DNA of 64,000 nt from Allofrancisella guangzhouensis (GTDB lineage: Bacteria > Pseudomonadota > Gammaproteobacteria > Francisellales > Francisellaceae). The stretch spans positions 806,001 to 870,000 of the forward strand of contig NZ_CP010427.1 in assembly GCF_000815225.1 (NCBI RefSeq), in the 5' to 3' direction. The position numbers and the translations under genes were made by a program. Positions 56,265 to 64,000 of this stretch are shown here, in pieces (positions within the stretch are counted from its first letter, which is position 1; every line of letters starts with the position of its first letter). The notes beneath the pieces were generated by a model. The model was not told the DNA's origin. It was given only the letters and a program-made list of their open reading frames with translations, and did no database searches.

Positions 56265-57956
56265 TTATAGGAAATCTTTTTTTAGCTTTTTAACATCGAT
56301 TTTACCGGTGTTATTTTTGGGAAGGGTTTCAACAAAAATGCATGATTTTGGTACCTTGTAGCTTGCAAGTTTTTCTTTACAGTGGTTTATGATTTCTTGT
56401 TCTGTTATTTTTGTCCCTTTTTCTAGTGATACAAAAGCTATTGCTCGTTCTCCGGAAGTTTTTGATGTTATCCCAGTAACTGCAACTTCTCGTATTTGGT
56501 TAAGTTTTAAGATACATATTTCTATTTCCCTTGGGTATACATTAAAACCAGACACAATAATCATATTTTTGAGTCTATCAGAGATTGTTAAGCGTCCTTT
56601 TGTGTCAACATATCCAATGTCTCCAGTTTTTAGCCAACCGTCTTCAGAAAAATAGAGTTTATTACTTTCTTCATCATTCCAAAACCCTTGACATTTTTGT
56701 GGCCCTTTGAGCCAAATTTCTCCTTCTTTAAAGCATTCTACTATTTCTTGATGTGTTTCTAAATCTCGTATACTTAGTTCAGTGCTTGGAATAGGGTATC
56801 CACAAGTACCAAAATAATCTTCCTCAGAAATATTAAATTTATTTAAGGAAATAGCAGGAGACATTTCTGTCATTCCATAACCTTCTTTAAGCTCCACACC
56901 GGTTTTATTTAGCCATTGTAAATAAATTTTACGTGAAATAGGCATTCCACCGCTTAAAGAATATTTATATTTTGTTTTGTTGATTTTACCGAAATCTGGA
57001 TGTTCTAACATTGCCATATAGAGAGTATTAAGTCCATTAAAAATAGAAAACTCATTTTTTGACATTGTTTTGATAAGGTTTTTAATATCTCTAGCGTTTG
57101 GTATTAAGATATTTTTAGCCCCAGCAAAGAAAAAACAAAATAGGTTAGCACTTAAAGAAAATATATGGTACAAGGGTAGAGCAGTTATTATTATCTGTTC
57201 CGCTAAATCCATATCTGCTTTAATCCAAGCCCAAACTTGCTTAATGTTAGAAGCAACATTATTATGTGTGAGGATAGCCCCTTTAGGTTTTCCTGTAGTT
57301 CCACTTGAGTACTGTAAGCAAAGGATACTTTCGGTTGAAATTTCAGGGCGCTGATATAGCTCTTTATTTGCAAACATAGCTTTGCTAAATGGGATAAAAG
57401 TATTTTTGCTATAGTTTGGCTTATCTTTTATAAGATGTTTTGATACAAAGCCGATAATTTGTTTTTTAGGAAAAGGATATAAGTCAGAAATATTTGTTAC
57501 TATAACATTCTCTAGAGAATGTATATTTATTCTAGCTTTTTGGATATGATGTGCAAACATATCCATAATGATAGCAATTTTTACATTACAGCTATTTAAA
57601 ATAGCCTCTAATTCGTCAGCTTTATAAAGAGGGTTAATATTTACAAAAATAGCCCCAATCTTTATACATGCAAATAAGCTAACTGTAAATTGTACACAAT
57701 TTGGTAAAATTATAGCAACTCTATCACCCTTTTGCACACCAAGGTTATTTTGTAGGTAGCTAGCCAATTTTGCAGCTAAATTATCTAGTTTTGAGAAGGT
57801 GAAACTTACATCATGACAAGATACAGCGGTTTTATAAGGAAATTGTATAACAGCATTTTCATATAGGTCTAATATTGTCTGGGTGTTGCTCTCAATACTA
57901 GTAGATACATGTTCTGAATAATTACTTAACCACGTTTGTTTAGAAAATTTAGTCAT
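56265..57956 (-). CDS. long-chain acyl-CoA synthetase (FadD-like)
   Basis: The 563-residue protein is an adenylate-forming ligase. The P-loop-like motif YSSGTTGKPKGAILTH (about residues 215-230), YGMTEMSPA, GWLKTGDIGYVD and DRLKNMIIVSGFNVYPREIE, and the final NNTGKIDVKKLKK with the catalytic Lys are all present. The N-terminal PNCVQFTVSLFACIKIGAIFVNINPLY is typical of FadD. It would activate fatty acids for degradation or phospholipid use; chain-length preference is unknown. Confidence 0.9.
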   Translation of the reverse strand: MTKFSKQTWLSNYSEHVSTSIESNTQTILDLYENAVIQFPYKTAVSCHDVSFTFSKLDNLAAKLASYLQNNLGVQKGDRVAIILPNCVQFTVSLFACIKIGAIFVNINPLYKADELEAILNSCNVKIAIIMDMFAHHIQKARINIHSLENVIVTNISDLYPFPKKQIIGFVSKHLIKDKPNYSKNTFIPFSKAMFANKELYQRPEISTESILCLQYSSGTTGKPKGAILTHNNVASNIKQVWAWIKADMDLAEQIIITALPLYHIFSLSANLFCFFFAGAKNILIPNARDIKNLIKTMSKNEFSIFNGLNTLYMAMLEHPDFGKINKTKYKYSLSGGMPISRKIYLQWLNKTGVELKEGYGMTEMSPAISLNKFNISEEDYFGTCGYPIPSTELSIRDLETHQEIVECFKEGEIWLKGPQKCQGFWNDEESNKLYFSEDGWLKTGDIGYVDTKGRLTISDRLKNMIIVSGFNVYPREIEICILKLNQIREVAVTGITSKTSGERAIAFVSLEKGTKITEQEIINHCKEKLASYKVPKSCIFVETLPKNNTGKIDVKKLKKDFL

Positions 57957-58036
57957 AAAATGTTAAAAAGCACTTTTAGTTGATACATTTTAGCAAATAA
58001 AATCTAATGCTATCGAGAAAAATTGTAAATTTTTGT

Positions 58037-59494
58037 TTAAACATTCTCCATTTTATGATCTTCTATAGTGTGGATGCCCTTAATATACTTATTTAAAGTA
58101 GGTATCATGATTATCATTAGAATAGTAATTATGATAAGAGCTAATGCTATAACACCAAATACGTGAGTATAAGTTTCTAGGCTTTCTTGAGTTGTTAGGG
58201 TAACTCCTTCTGGAAGAGCTATAAAAGATCCAACATAAGAAGCTAGATATGAAGCAATCATGCTGGAGATAAACCAAAATCCCATGACAAAACCTGAAAA
58301 AGCAGCTGGGCAAAGTTCAGCAACCATAGCTAAACCAAGACCAGAAATTAAAAGCTCACCTAAAGATGAGGCTGCATATGAGATTATCAGCCAGTTTCCG
58401 GAAACCAAGCCTTCTATAGCAAAGAATTTTGTAGAGTAAAGGATAGCGTAAGAGCTAAACATCATAACCATACCAAAACAAAATTTACTAGCGTGGCTTG
58501 AGTTGTTTTTCTTATATAGAATAGCTAATATTGGCGATAATACAACTATCCAGAATGGATTTAATACCTGATATTGTGCAGCTGGTACATCCCATCCTAA
58601 GATATTTAATTGTACGTTATGCACTGCAAAAAAAGTAAGAGTAGTAGGCATTTGAAAATATAAAGCAAAAAATATAATTGCTTGAACTATTAAAACCAGA
58701 GCTACAAGCATCCTATTTCTTTCATAACTACCTGAAGAAAAAGCTATGTATAAAAAGTAGGTTGTAGCAATAATCACAACTATAGCAGTTAAACTAACAC
58801 ATAGCTTAGTATTTGGTAATATGTTAGCTATTATTAGTAAGGAAATTAAAGCTCCCGCTAATGTATAGACAAATTTAGTTTTGTTTAAAGGTTTACTTCC
58901 AGCATTTGTATACAAGGCTTGCATTTTTTGGTAGAAATAGAAAAAGCCTATAACCCCTACAATAAGACCTATACCACAAACTATAAAAGCATATTTATAG
59001 CCCCATATTTCAGCTATGATAGGAGTTATACTCATGGAAAATAGAGAGCCAACATTTATAGCCATATAATATAGTGTCATAGCTCCATCTAGTCTACTAT
59101 CACCTTTTTCAAACATTTTTGATATCAGTGATGATGGATTGGCTTTAAAAATAGCGTTTCCTATTATGATACCAGCAAGTGTATAGTAGATAGTTTCTTT
59201 ATCAGCAAAGCTAAAAGAACAATAAGAAGCTGCCAGTATTACTGATCCTAAAATGACACTTCGTTTTGCACCAAGTACCTTATCACCCAAATAGCCTCCT
59301 ATCCATACAAAGCCATATGTGAAAGCAAAGAAAGAACCCATTATATATATCGTTTGTGTTTCAGTCAGCCCTATTTTGTTTGTAAAATACAAGGCAATAA
59401 TAGCTTGGAAGCCATAAAAACCAAATCTTTCCCAAAATTCGATCGCCCAAACAATCCAAAAGGGGGCTGAGAGTGTTTTGTTATCTTTATTCAT
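58037..59494 (-). CDS. POT-family proton-coupled oligopeptide symporter, copy 1
   Basis: This 485-residue protein imports di- and tripeptides with protons. The ExxERFxxYG signature appears as EFWERFGFYG near residue 16, and about 13-14 hydrophobic helices follow. SSLGELLISGLGLAMVAELCP is the conserved helix-10 region. Its neighbour at 59599 is closely similar over the whole length, so the pair arose by tandem duplication. I start at the second ATG because family proteins begin MNKDNKTLSAPFW there. Confidence 0.92.
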   Translation of the reverse strand: MNKDNKTLSAPFWIVWAIEFWERFGFYGFQAIIALYFTNKIGLTETQTIYIMGSFFAFTYGFVWIGGYLGDKVLGAKRSVILGSVILAASYCSFSFADKETIYYTLAGIIIGNAIFKANPSSLISKMFEKGDSRLDGAMTLYYMAINVGSLFSMSITPIIAEIWGYKYAFIVCGIGLIVGVIGFFYFYQKMQALYTNAGSKPLNKTKFVYTLAGALISLLIIANILPNTKLCVSLTAIVVIIATTYFLYIAFSSGSYERNRMLVALVLIVQAIIFFALYFQMPTTLTFFAVHNVQLNILGWDVPAAQYQVLNPFWIVVLSPILAILYKKNNSSHASKFCFGMVMMFSSYAILYSTKFFAIEGLVSGNWLIISYAASSLGELLISGLGLAMVAELCPAAFSGFVMGFWFISSMIASYLASYVGSFIALPEGVTLTTQESLETYTHVFGVIALALIIITILMIIMIPTLNKYIKGIHTIEDHKMENV

Positions 59495-59598
59495 TAAAAG
59501 CACCATAAAAATAGTATTTAGTGAAATATATTAAAGCATTGTGATAATATTTTTGCAATATTTTTAAGAACATAAGAAAGCCACTATGCTTTGTTTGG

Positions 59599-61068
59599 TT
59601 AAATTGCGCTATCAATTTCAGTTTTATAGTCATCCATAACCTTTATTTTACGAGTGTAATTATTTAGTATAGGAGTCAGTATAAGCATGATAAATGTAAC
59701 AATAGCTACCCCAACAGCTATATAACCAAATACAGTTGTGTAAGTTTCTAGAATCTGTTGTTTTGTGATACCCGTACTATTTTTTGGTAAAGCTATGAAC
59801 GAACCTATAAATGAAGCAATATATGAAGCTATCATTGTAGCTATAAACCAAAAACCCATAACAAAACCTGAAATAAAAGTAGGACACAATTCTGCTACCA
59901 TAGCTAGCCCAAGTCCAGAGATTAAAAGTTCACCTAAAGATGAAGCAGCATAAGAGATAATTAACCAACTTCCAGAAACTACATAGTTTGTGGCAAAGAA
60001 TTTAGTACAATACAATATGCTATATGAAATAAACATCAGAGCCATTCCTATACAGAATTTTGTAGCGTGAGTGAATTTACTTTTTTTGTAGATTACCGCT
60101 AAGATAGGGGAAAAAATCACTATCCATAATGGGTTTAAAAATTGATATTGTGCAGCTGGTACATTCCACCCGAGGATATCTAATTCAACATTATGTTTAG
60201 CAAAAAAAGTAAGAGTTGTAGGCATTTGGAAGTATAAAGCGTAAAAGACTATAGCTTCGACTATAAGTATTAAAGCTACAAGCATTCTATTTCTTTCAAT
60301 TTTTTCTAAGCCAAATGCTATATATAGAAAATATATTGTAGCTATACAGACTACTATAGCTGTTAGAGCTATGCATAAAGTAGTATTAGCTAAAATGTTT
60401 GCTATTACTAGAAATGCTGTAATTAACCCAATTAATATGTAAATAAGGTGAGTTTTATTGATGGATTGTTTACCAATATCTGTATCTAGATCTTTCATCT
60501 TATTATAAAAAACTAAGAAGCCTAAGAGCCCGATAAACAGTCCAAAACCACATAATACAAAAGCATACGTATAACCATAAATTTCAGAAATAACAGGAGT
60601 TAAAGCCATGCATGTTAAACCGCCTATATTAATAGCAAGGTAGTATAAAGTCATAGCGCTATTTAACCGACCATCACCTTTGTCAAACATTTTAGATATT
60701 AGCGATGATGGGTTAGCTTTAAAGATTGCATTGCCTATAATAATTCCAGAAAATATATAATATATAGTATGCTTATCAGCAAATATAAATCCTAAATAAG
60801 ATACTCCTAATATTATTGCACCAAGGATTATAGAGCGTTTAGCTCCAAGTATTTTATCTCCAATTAAGCCACCAACCCAGATAAACCCAAAGGTGAAAGC
60901 AAAGAATGAACCCATAAGGTATATTGTTTCAGTCTCACTTAACCCAATTTCTTGAGTGAAAAATAAAGCGATAATTGCTTGAAATCCGTAAAATCCAAAC
61001 CTTTCCCAAAACTCGACGCCCCAGACGATCCAAAAAGGAGCCGAAAGAGTTTTATAGTTTTTTTGCAT
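59599..61068 (-). CDS. POT-family proton-coupled oligopeptide symporter, copy 2
   Basis: The second copy has 489 residues with EFWERFGFYG near residue 19, GGLIGDKILGAKRSIILG after helix 2 and the same SSLGELLISGLGLAMVAELCP region. It keeps all helices, so both copies look functional. It lies upstream of copy 1 with a 92-base gap between its stop and the ORF of copy 1. For a cysteine- and amino-acid-requiring intracellular bacterium, several peptide importers make sense. Confidence 0.93.
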   Translation of the reverse strand: MQKNYKTLSAPFWIVWGVEFWERFGFYGFQAIIALFFTQEIGLSETETIYLMGSFFAFTFGFIWVGGLIGDKILGAKRSIILGAIILGVSYLGFIFADKHTIYYIFSGIIIGNAIFKANPSSLISKMFDKGDGRLNSAMTLYYLAINIGGLTCMALTPVISEIYGYTYAFVLCGFGLFIGLLGFLVFYNKMKDLDTDIGKQSINKTHLIYILIGLITAFLVIANILANTTLCIALTAIVVCIATIYFLYIAFGLEKIERNRMLVALILIVEAIVFYALYFQMPTTLTFFAKHNVELDILGWNVPAAQYQFLNPLWIVIFSPILAVIYKKSKFTHATKFCIGMALMFISYSILYCTKFFATNYVVSGSWLIISYAASSLGELLISGLGLAMVAELCPTFISGFVMGFWFIATMIASYIASFIGSFIALPKNSTGITKQQILETYTTVFGYIAVGVAIVTFIMLILTPILNNYTRKIKVMDDYKTEIDSAI

Positions 61069-61135
61069 AAAATAACCTGAAATTTAAAGTTGAAGAAGAT
61101 TAATTAAACCATTATACAAGTTATTTTTCAATGCT

Positions 61136-61870
61136 TTAATAGGTTTGTTTGATGAAATTTAGTATAGATAATATATTTACAGGGGTAGTTTCAGCTTTTA
61201 ATATTCTTTTGCCTAAATTTACCATAAAAAAATTATTTTCTTTAAAAAAGCTTATTTCTGTATCACTAAAACCGCCCTCAGGACCAATAAAGATGTTAAA
61301 GTTGCTATTATTTTTAATTTTACTTATAAAAGAGGGGTCTGTTTTAGTATATGGGCATAAAGTGATGTTCACAGCTTCAGACATTAAATTTATACTGTCA
61401 AGCTGCGTTAAGCTATGAATTTCTGGAATAAATACTCTTGCACACTGTTCCGAGGCGTTTATAGCTATTTTTGTCCATCTTTCGAGTTTCTTATCAAAGT
61501 TCTTTTTATCAAATTTATGATTAGTTCGTTCTGTTATTAAAGGAAAAATGTTATTAACCCCTAATTCAGTAGCTTTTTGTACAACTAGGTCAAAGTTTTC
61601 GTTTTTTATTATAGATTGATAAAGGTTGATAGTGTAGGGGTTTTCATTATCAATTAACTGGGAGCTTACTACTTCAAGTTCAATGTGTTTATTATTTATG
61701 ACTATTATTTTGGTTTTATACTGTTTACTGTCATGGTTGTTAAATAGCTCTATAAAATCATCTTTCTTTAAGCGTAATACGTTTTTAAAATAGTTATAGT
61801 ATTCACCTGTTATTTGAATATTATCCAAAGAACTAGAGATACCGCTAAAAAAACCACGAATAGTTCTCAT
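61136..61870 (-). CDS. rsmE: 16S rRNA (uracil1498-N3)-methyltransferase RsmE
   Basis: RsmE is a SPOUT methyltransferase for U1498 of 16S rRNA. The N-terminal PUA-like domain is followed by the knot region with KATELGVNNIFPLITERTNH, then FIGPEGGFSDTEISFF and a final LGKRILKAETTPVNILSIL. The 244 residues are typical. It is divergent from the DUF445 gene. Confidence 0.94.
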   Translation of the reverse strand: MRTIRGFFSGISSSLDNIQITGEYYNYFKNVLRLKKDDFIELFNNHDSKQYKTKIIVINNKHIELEVVSSQLIDNENPYTINLYQSIIKNENFDLVVQKATELGVNNIFPLITERTNHKFDKKNFDKKLERWTKIAINASEQCARVFIPEIHSLTQLDSINLMSEAVNITLCPYTKTDPSFISKIKNNSNFNIFIGPEGGFSDTEISFFKENNFFMVNLGKRILKAETTPVNILSILNFIKQTY

Positions 61871-61944
61871 AAAATTATAATTTGTTAAAATATTTACTCT
61901 TTATTATTATAATGGGGCTGTGGAAAATAAAAAGTAGGTGATAT

Positions 61945-62631
61945 ATGTTTTTAATAAATAAAAGTTTTATAACAAATCTGATATCTTTTTTAATAATTCT
62001 ATTAGGATTATATTTTACAAACCAACATATAGAAAATATAGGTTTCTACGCCCTATCTGGGGCTTTAACTAATTGGATAGCAATTTATATGCTGTTTGAG
62101 AAAATCCCATTTCTATATGGTTCTGGAATTATCCCTAATAAGTTTGATAGTTTTAAAAGAGCTATTAAGAAAATGATTATGGAACAATTCTTTTCTGAAA
62201 AGAATTTACAGAAATTTTTGGCAAGTGATGATCTAAAAAAATATCTACAAAATATACTTAAAAATAAGATCGATTATAACACTATCTTTGATAGTTTTGT
62301 TGAAATGTTAATGAATAGTAAATACGGTTCAATGATAGAGATGTTTCTAGGAGGAAAATCTGCTTTAGAGAATTTAAGAGAACCTTTTATATCTAAGTTT
62401 GATCTAAAAATTTCTCAACTAGTAGCAGAAATTCATATTGACGAGAAAAATATTTCAGGTCAAATAACTACAGAAATTGAAAAAATAATAGATGCTAGGT
62501 TAAATGAATTGACTCCACAAATGGTAAAAGAAATTATTCAAAAAATAATCCGAGAGCATTTAGGATGGCTTGTTGTCTGGGGAGGCGTATTCGGGGGGAT
62601 GATAGGTTTAATAGCTAGTTTTATTAGTTAA
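61945..62631 (+). CDS. DUF445 family membrane protein
   Basis: The 228-residue protein has a hydrophobic N-terminal part with ALSGALTNWIAIYMLFEKIPFLYGSGIIP, the signature of DUF445. A soluble helical middle and a C-terminal membrane helix (WGGVFGGMIGLIASFI) complete it. The function of the family is not established. A possible ribosome-binding site AGTAGGTGAT precedes the ATG. It converges with the lipid-transport auxiliary gene. Confidence 0.85.
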   Translation: MFLINKSFITNLISFLIILLGLYFTNQHIENIGFYALSGALTNWIAIYMLFEKIPFLYGSGIIPNKFDSFKRAIKKMIMEQFFSEKNLQKFLASDDLKKYLQNILKNKIDYNTIFDSFVEMLMNSKYGSMIEMFLGGKSALENLREPFISKFDLKISQLVAEIHIDEKNISGQITTEIEKIIDARLNELTPQMVKEIIQKIIREHLGWLVVWGGVFGGMIGLIASFIS

Positions 62632-62647
62632 TTTAAAACCTTTTAGC

Positions 62648-63319
62648 CTAACCTAACGACGGTACAGAATTGTTGCTTTGTTTATTTTTGATTACTTGGA
62701 CTTTTAGATTATTGATAAGCCATGGCTTTAACTCTAAAAGGATCTCCTTTAAAGCATCAGTTGTTAAATTAACATACTTGTTTGCTGTTATATCACTACT
62801 AGTTATAGGTCGTTTATATTTTATTGTTTTTATTTTAGTTTCGCCATTACGCTCGTTTTTTAGATAAAAAGTTATATAGAAATAGAACTGGTGTCCATCT
62901 AAATCTATAACAGGTCCGTATGGTGTAGAGCCAGATAGGGTAAAATCTTGGCGGATATTAACATTTTGGAAAGCAAGATTGTTTACAATATTGTTATCCA
63001 AGATATACTCAAAAACAGCAACTGTAAGCATTGTTGTTACAGGTATTGCCCATACACTGTTTTCAAAAGTGTGTAATTGATTACCTTGAATATAAAACAT
63101 GGACGTAGATTTAGCAGCTTGAGTTTGTATATTATAAACTAGAAGTGTCGTGCTAATGCTAGCATCTTCAGCGTTAGGTAGTTCTTTTTCTTCTAGTTGT
63201 TTGTTGTATATTACAAACTGTTTTTCTTCTGGGACACTAATTGGACTTCCAAGTAATGAAAAAGAAAACGTATGTACTGGTAAAATTAAAGCTAACAAAA
63301 ATAAAAAGTGTTTTTTCAT
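62648..63319 (-). CDS. exported auxiliary protein of an MCE-type ABC transporter (PqiC/YmbA-like)
   Basis: The 223-residue protein has a signal peptide (about residues 1-19) and then FSLLGSPISVPEEKQFVIYN, with SISTTLLVYNIQTQAAKSTSMFYIQGNQL, a layout like the ABC-type transport auxiliary lipoproteins that accompany MCE systems. Unlike most of them I see no lipobox Cys, so it may be soluble in the periplasm. It starts 9 bases after the MCE gene stop, supporting an operon. Confidence 0.7.
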   Translation of the reverse strand: MKKHFLFLLALILPVHTFSFSLLGSPISVPEEKQFVIYNKQLEEKELPNAEDASISTTLLVYNIQTQAAKSTSMFYIQGNQLHTFENSVWAIPVTTMLTVAVFEYILDNNIVNNLAFQNVNIRQDFTLSGSTPYGPVIDLDGHQFYFYITFYLKNERNGETKIKTIKYKRPITSSDITANKYVNLTTDALKEILLELKPWLINNLKVQVIKNKQSNNSVPSLG

Positions 63320-63328
63320 AATTTTTCC

Positions 63329-64000
63329 TTAGTGTTCTACGCCTCTAACTATTATTGAAGGATCATATTGAAGTAGTCTAATAACGTCATTTAACCGTGA
63401 AATAGCTTCCTGACTCTCTATCATATTTTCATTTAGGTTCGCTAGAGTCTTATTGAAATATAACGATGAGTTACTTAAGTTATATAATAAAATATTAACG
63501 CTATCTGTAAACTCATTAAACCTTTGAATATTTTCCTCGGACAGCATTTTATTGAATTTGTTTGATATCTGCTGTAAAGAGTCAGCCATATTGTTGACTT
63601 TGTTAAGAATACTCTCAATTTGAGATGGTTTAGATTTGATTTCTGGGATTTTGCCTTTTCCTTTTTTAAGAGGTTCTAACGCTGTATCCTCTTTACTAAT
63701 ATTAAAAGATAACTCTACTTTTGATTGACCTGTTATCCCCATTGGCTGTAGGGTGGCTACAGTTTGCTTAAAAATGGGGATATTATCATAGATTTTCATG
63801 TAGACACTTATCAACTTAGGATTTTCTTTATTGATTAATATATCTGAAACTTTACCAATACTGAACCCTTTATATGATACATCAGAGCCGACACTTAACC
63901 CCGAGATGCTCTTAAAGTTTGTTACAAAGGTTGTAGTAGCTTGATTTTTGAACCCTCCAGATAGGAAAACACCAATAAATATCATCACAAAAACCATAAA
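63329..64000 (-). CDS. MCE/MlaD-like lipid transport protein (5' end outside window)
   Basis: The frame is open to the window edge, so the start is missing. A hydrophobic segment at the visible N-terminus (MIFIGVFLSGG) is followed by one MCE domain with FKSISGLSVGSDVSYKGFSIGKVSDI and LQPMGITGQSKVELSF. A coiled-coil region (LNKVNNMADSLQQISNKFNKM) makes up the C-terminal half. MCE proteins form hexameric rings that carry phospholipids between membranes. The ATPase and permease genes would be expected just outside the window. Confidence 0.85.
   Translation of the reverse strand, partial: FMVFVMIFIGVFLSGGFKNQATTTFVTNFKSISGLSVGSDVSYKGFSIGKVSDILINKENPKLISVYMKIYDNIPIFKQTVATLQPMGITGQSKVELSFNISKEDTALEPLKKGKGKIPEIKSKPSQIESILNKVNNMADSLQQISNKFNKMLSEENIQRFNEFTDSVNILLYNLSNSSLYFNKTLANLNENMIESQEAISRLNDVIRLLQYDPSIIVRGVEH

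Noticed and set aside
58089-58313. Antisense-phase frame in the first peptide symporter gene
   Set aside because: Same strand but a different frame of a complete membrane transporter; composition is not protein-like.

Overview
This window is an AT-rich gammaproteobacterial chromosome segment that fits Francisellaceae (Francisella or a close relative such as Allofrancisella). The best evidence is the run rplM-rpsI followed by a pair matching MglA/MglB, the Francisella versions of stringent starvation proteins A and B. Supporting it are the order mltA-grpE-dnaK-dnaJ next to rplM, and the order tig-clpP-clpX-lon-hupB-ppiD-miaA ... hfq-hflX-hflK-hflC. I cannot fix the species from sequence alone.

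Layout. 1-8054: protein quality control (tig, clpP, clpX, lon), hupB, a short PpiD-like periplasmic chaperone and miaA. 8055-11300: an insertion between miaA and hfq. It holds a decayed IS5-type element with perfect 19-bp ends, a second degraded end of the same kind, and between them a higher-GC unknown gene split by a frameshift. 11334-16123: hfq-hflX-hflK-hflC, a low-molecular-weight phosphatase and engB. 16127-26894: mixed metabolism (queuosine precursor transporter, glyoxalase, LOG protein, fabI, kdsD, rpe, manC, a sugar kinase, cyanophycinase and isoaspartyl peptidase). 26954-27395: five tRNAs (Phe, Pro, Arg, His, Leu). 27396-28564: the scar of an integrated element behind tRNA-Leu, with phased integrase-arm-like repeats, a truncated integrase joined to a truncated antirepressor, a HicA-HicB deletion fusion and one unknown fragment. 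28735-37527: dsbB with a small partner gene, a PLP-dependent lyase, a choloylglycine-hydrolase-family enzyme, mnmE, hpf, ptsN, trmJ, rnhB, mglB-mglA and rpsI-rplM. 37672-43919: an FAD oxidase, mltA and the grpE-dnaK-dnaJ chaperone operon with a sigma-32-like promoter.

44029-50154 is the most unusual region. A two-gene operon encodes an alpha-oxoamine-synthase-type PLP enzyme (the fold of CqsA/LqsA autoinducer synthases, and also of BioF and Kbl) and, overlapping it by 8 bases, a soluble multidomain kinase: PAS, DHp, ATPase, two receivers, and a second DHp-like domain with a degenerate ATPase. Divergent from it is a 673-residue protein with a large-clostridial-toxin-like glycosyltransferase motif. 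I propose this as a candidate small-molecule signalling cassette with an effector-like neighbour; the chemistry and signalling link are inference.

50168-64000: NAD synthesis (nadE, pncB), a tripartite EmrAB/outer-membrane efflux system, an acyl-CoA ligase, two tandem POT-family peptide symporters, rsmE, a DUF445 protein, and the start of an MCE/Mla-type lipid transport operon that runs off the window.
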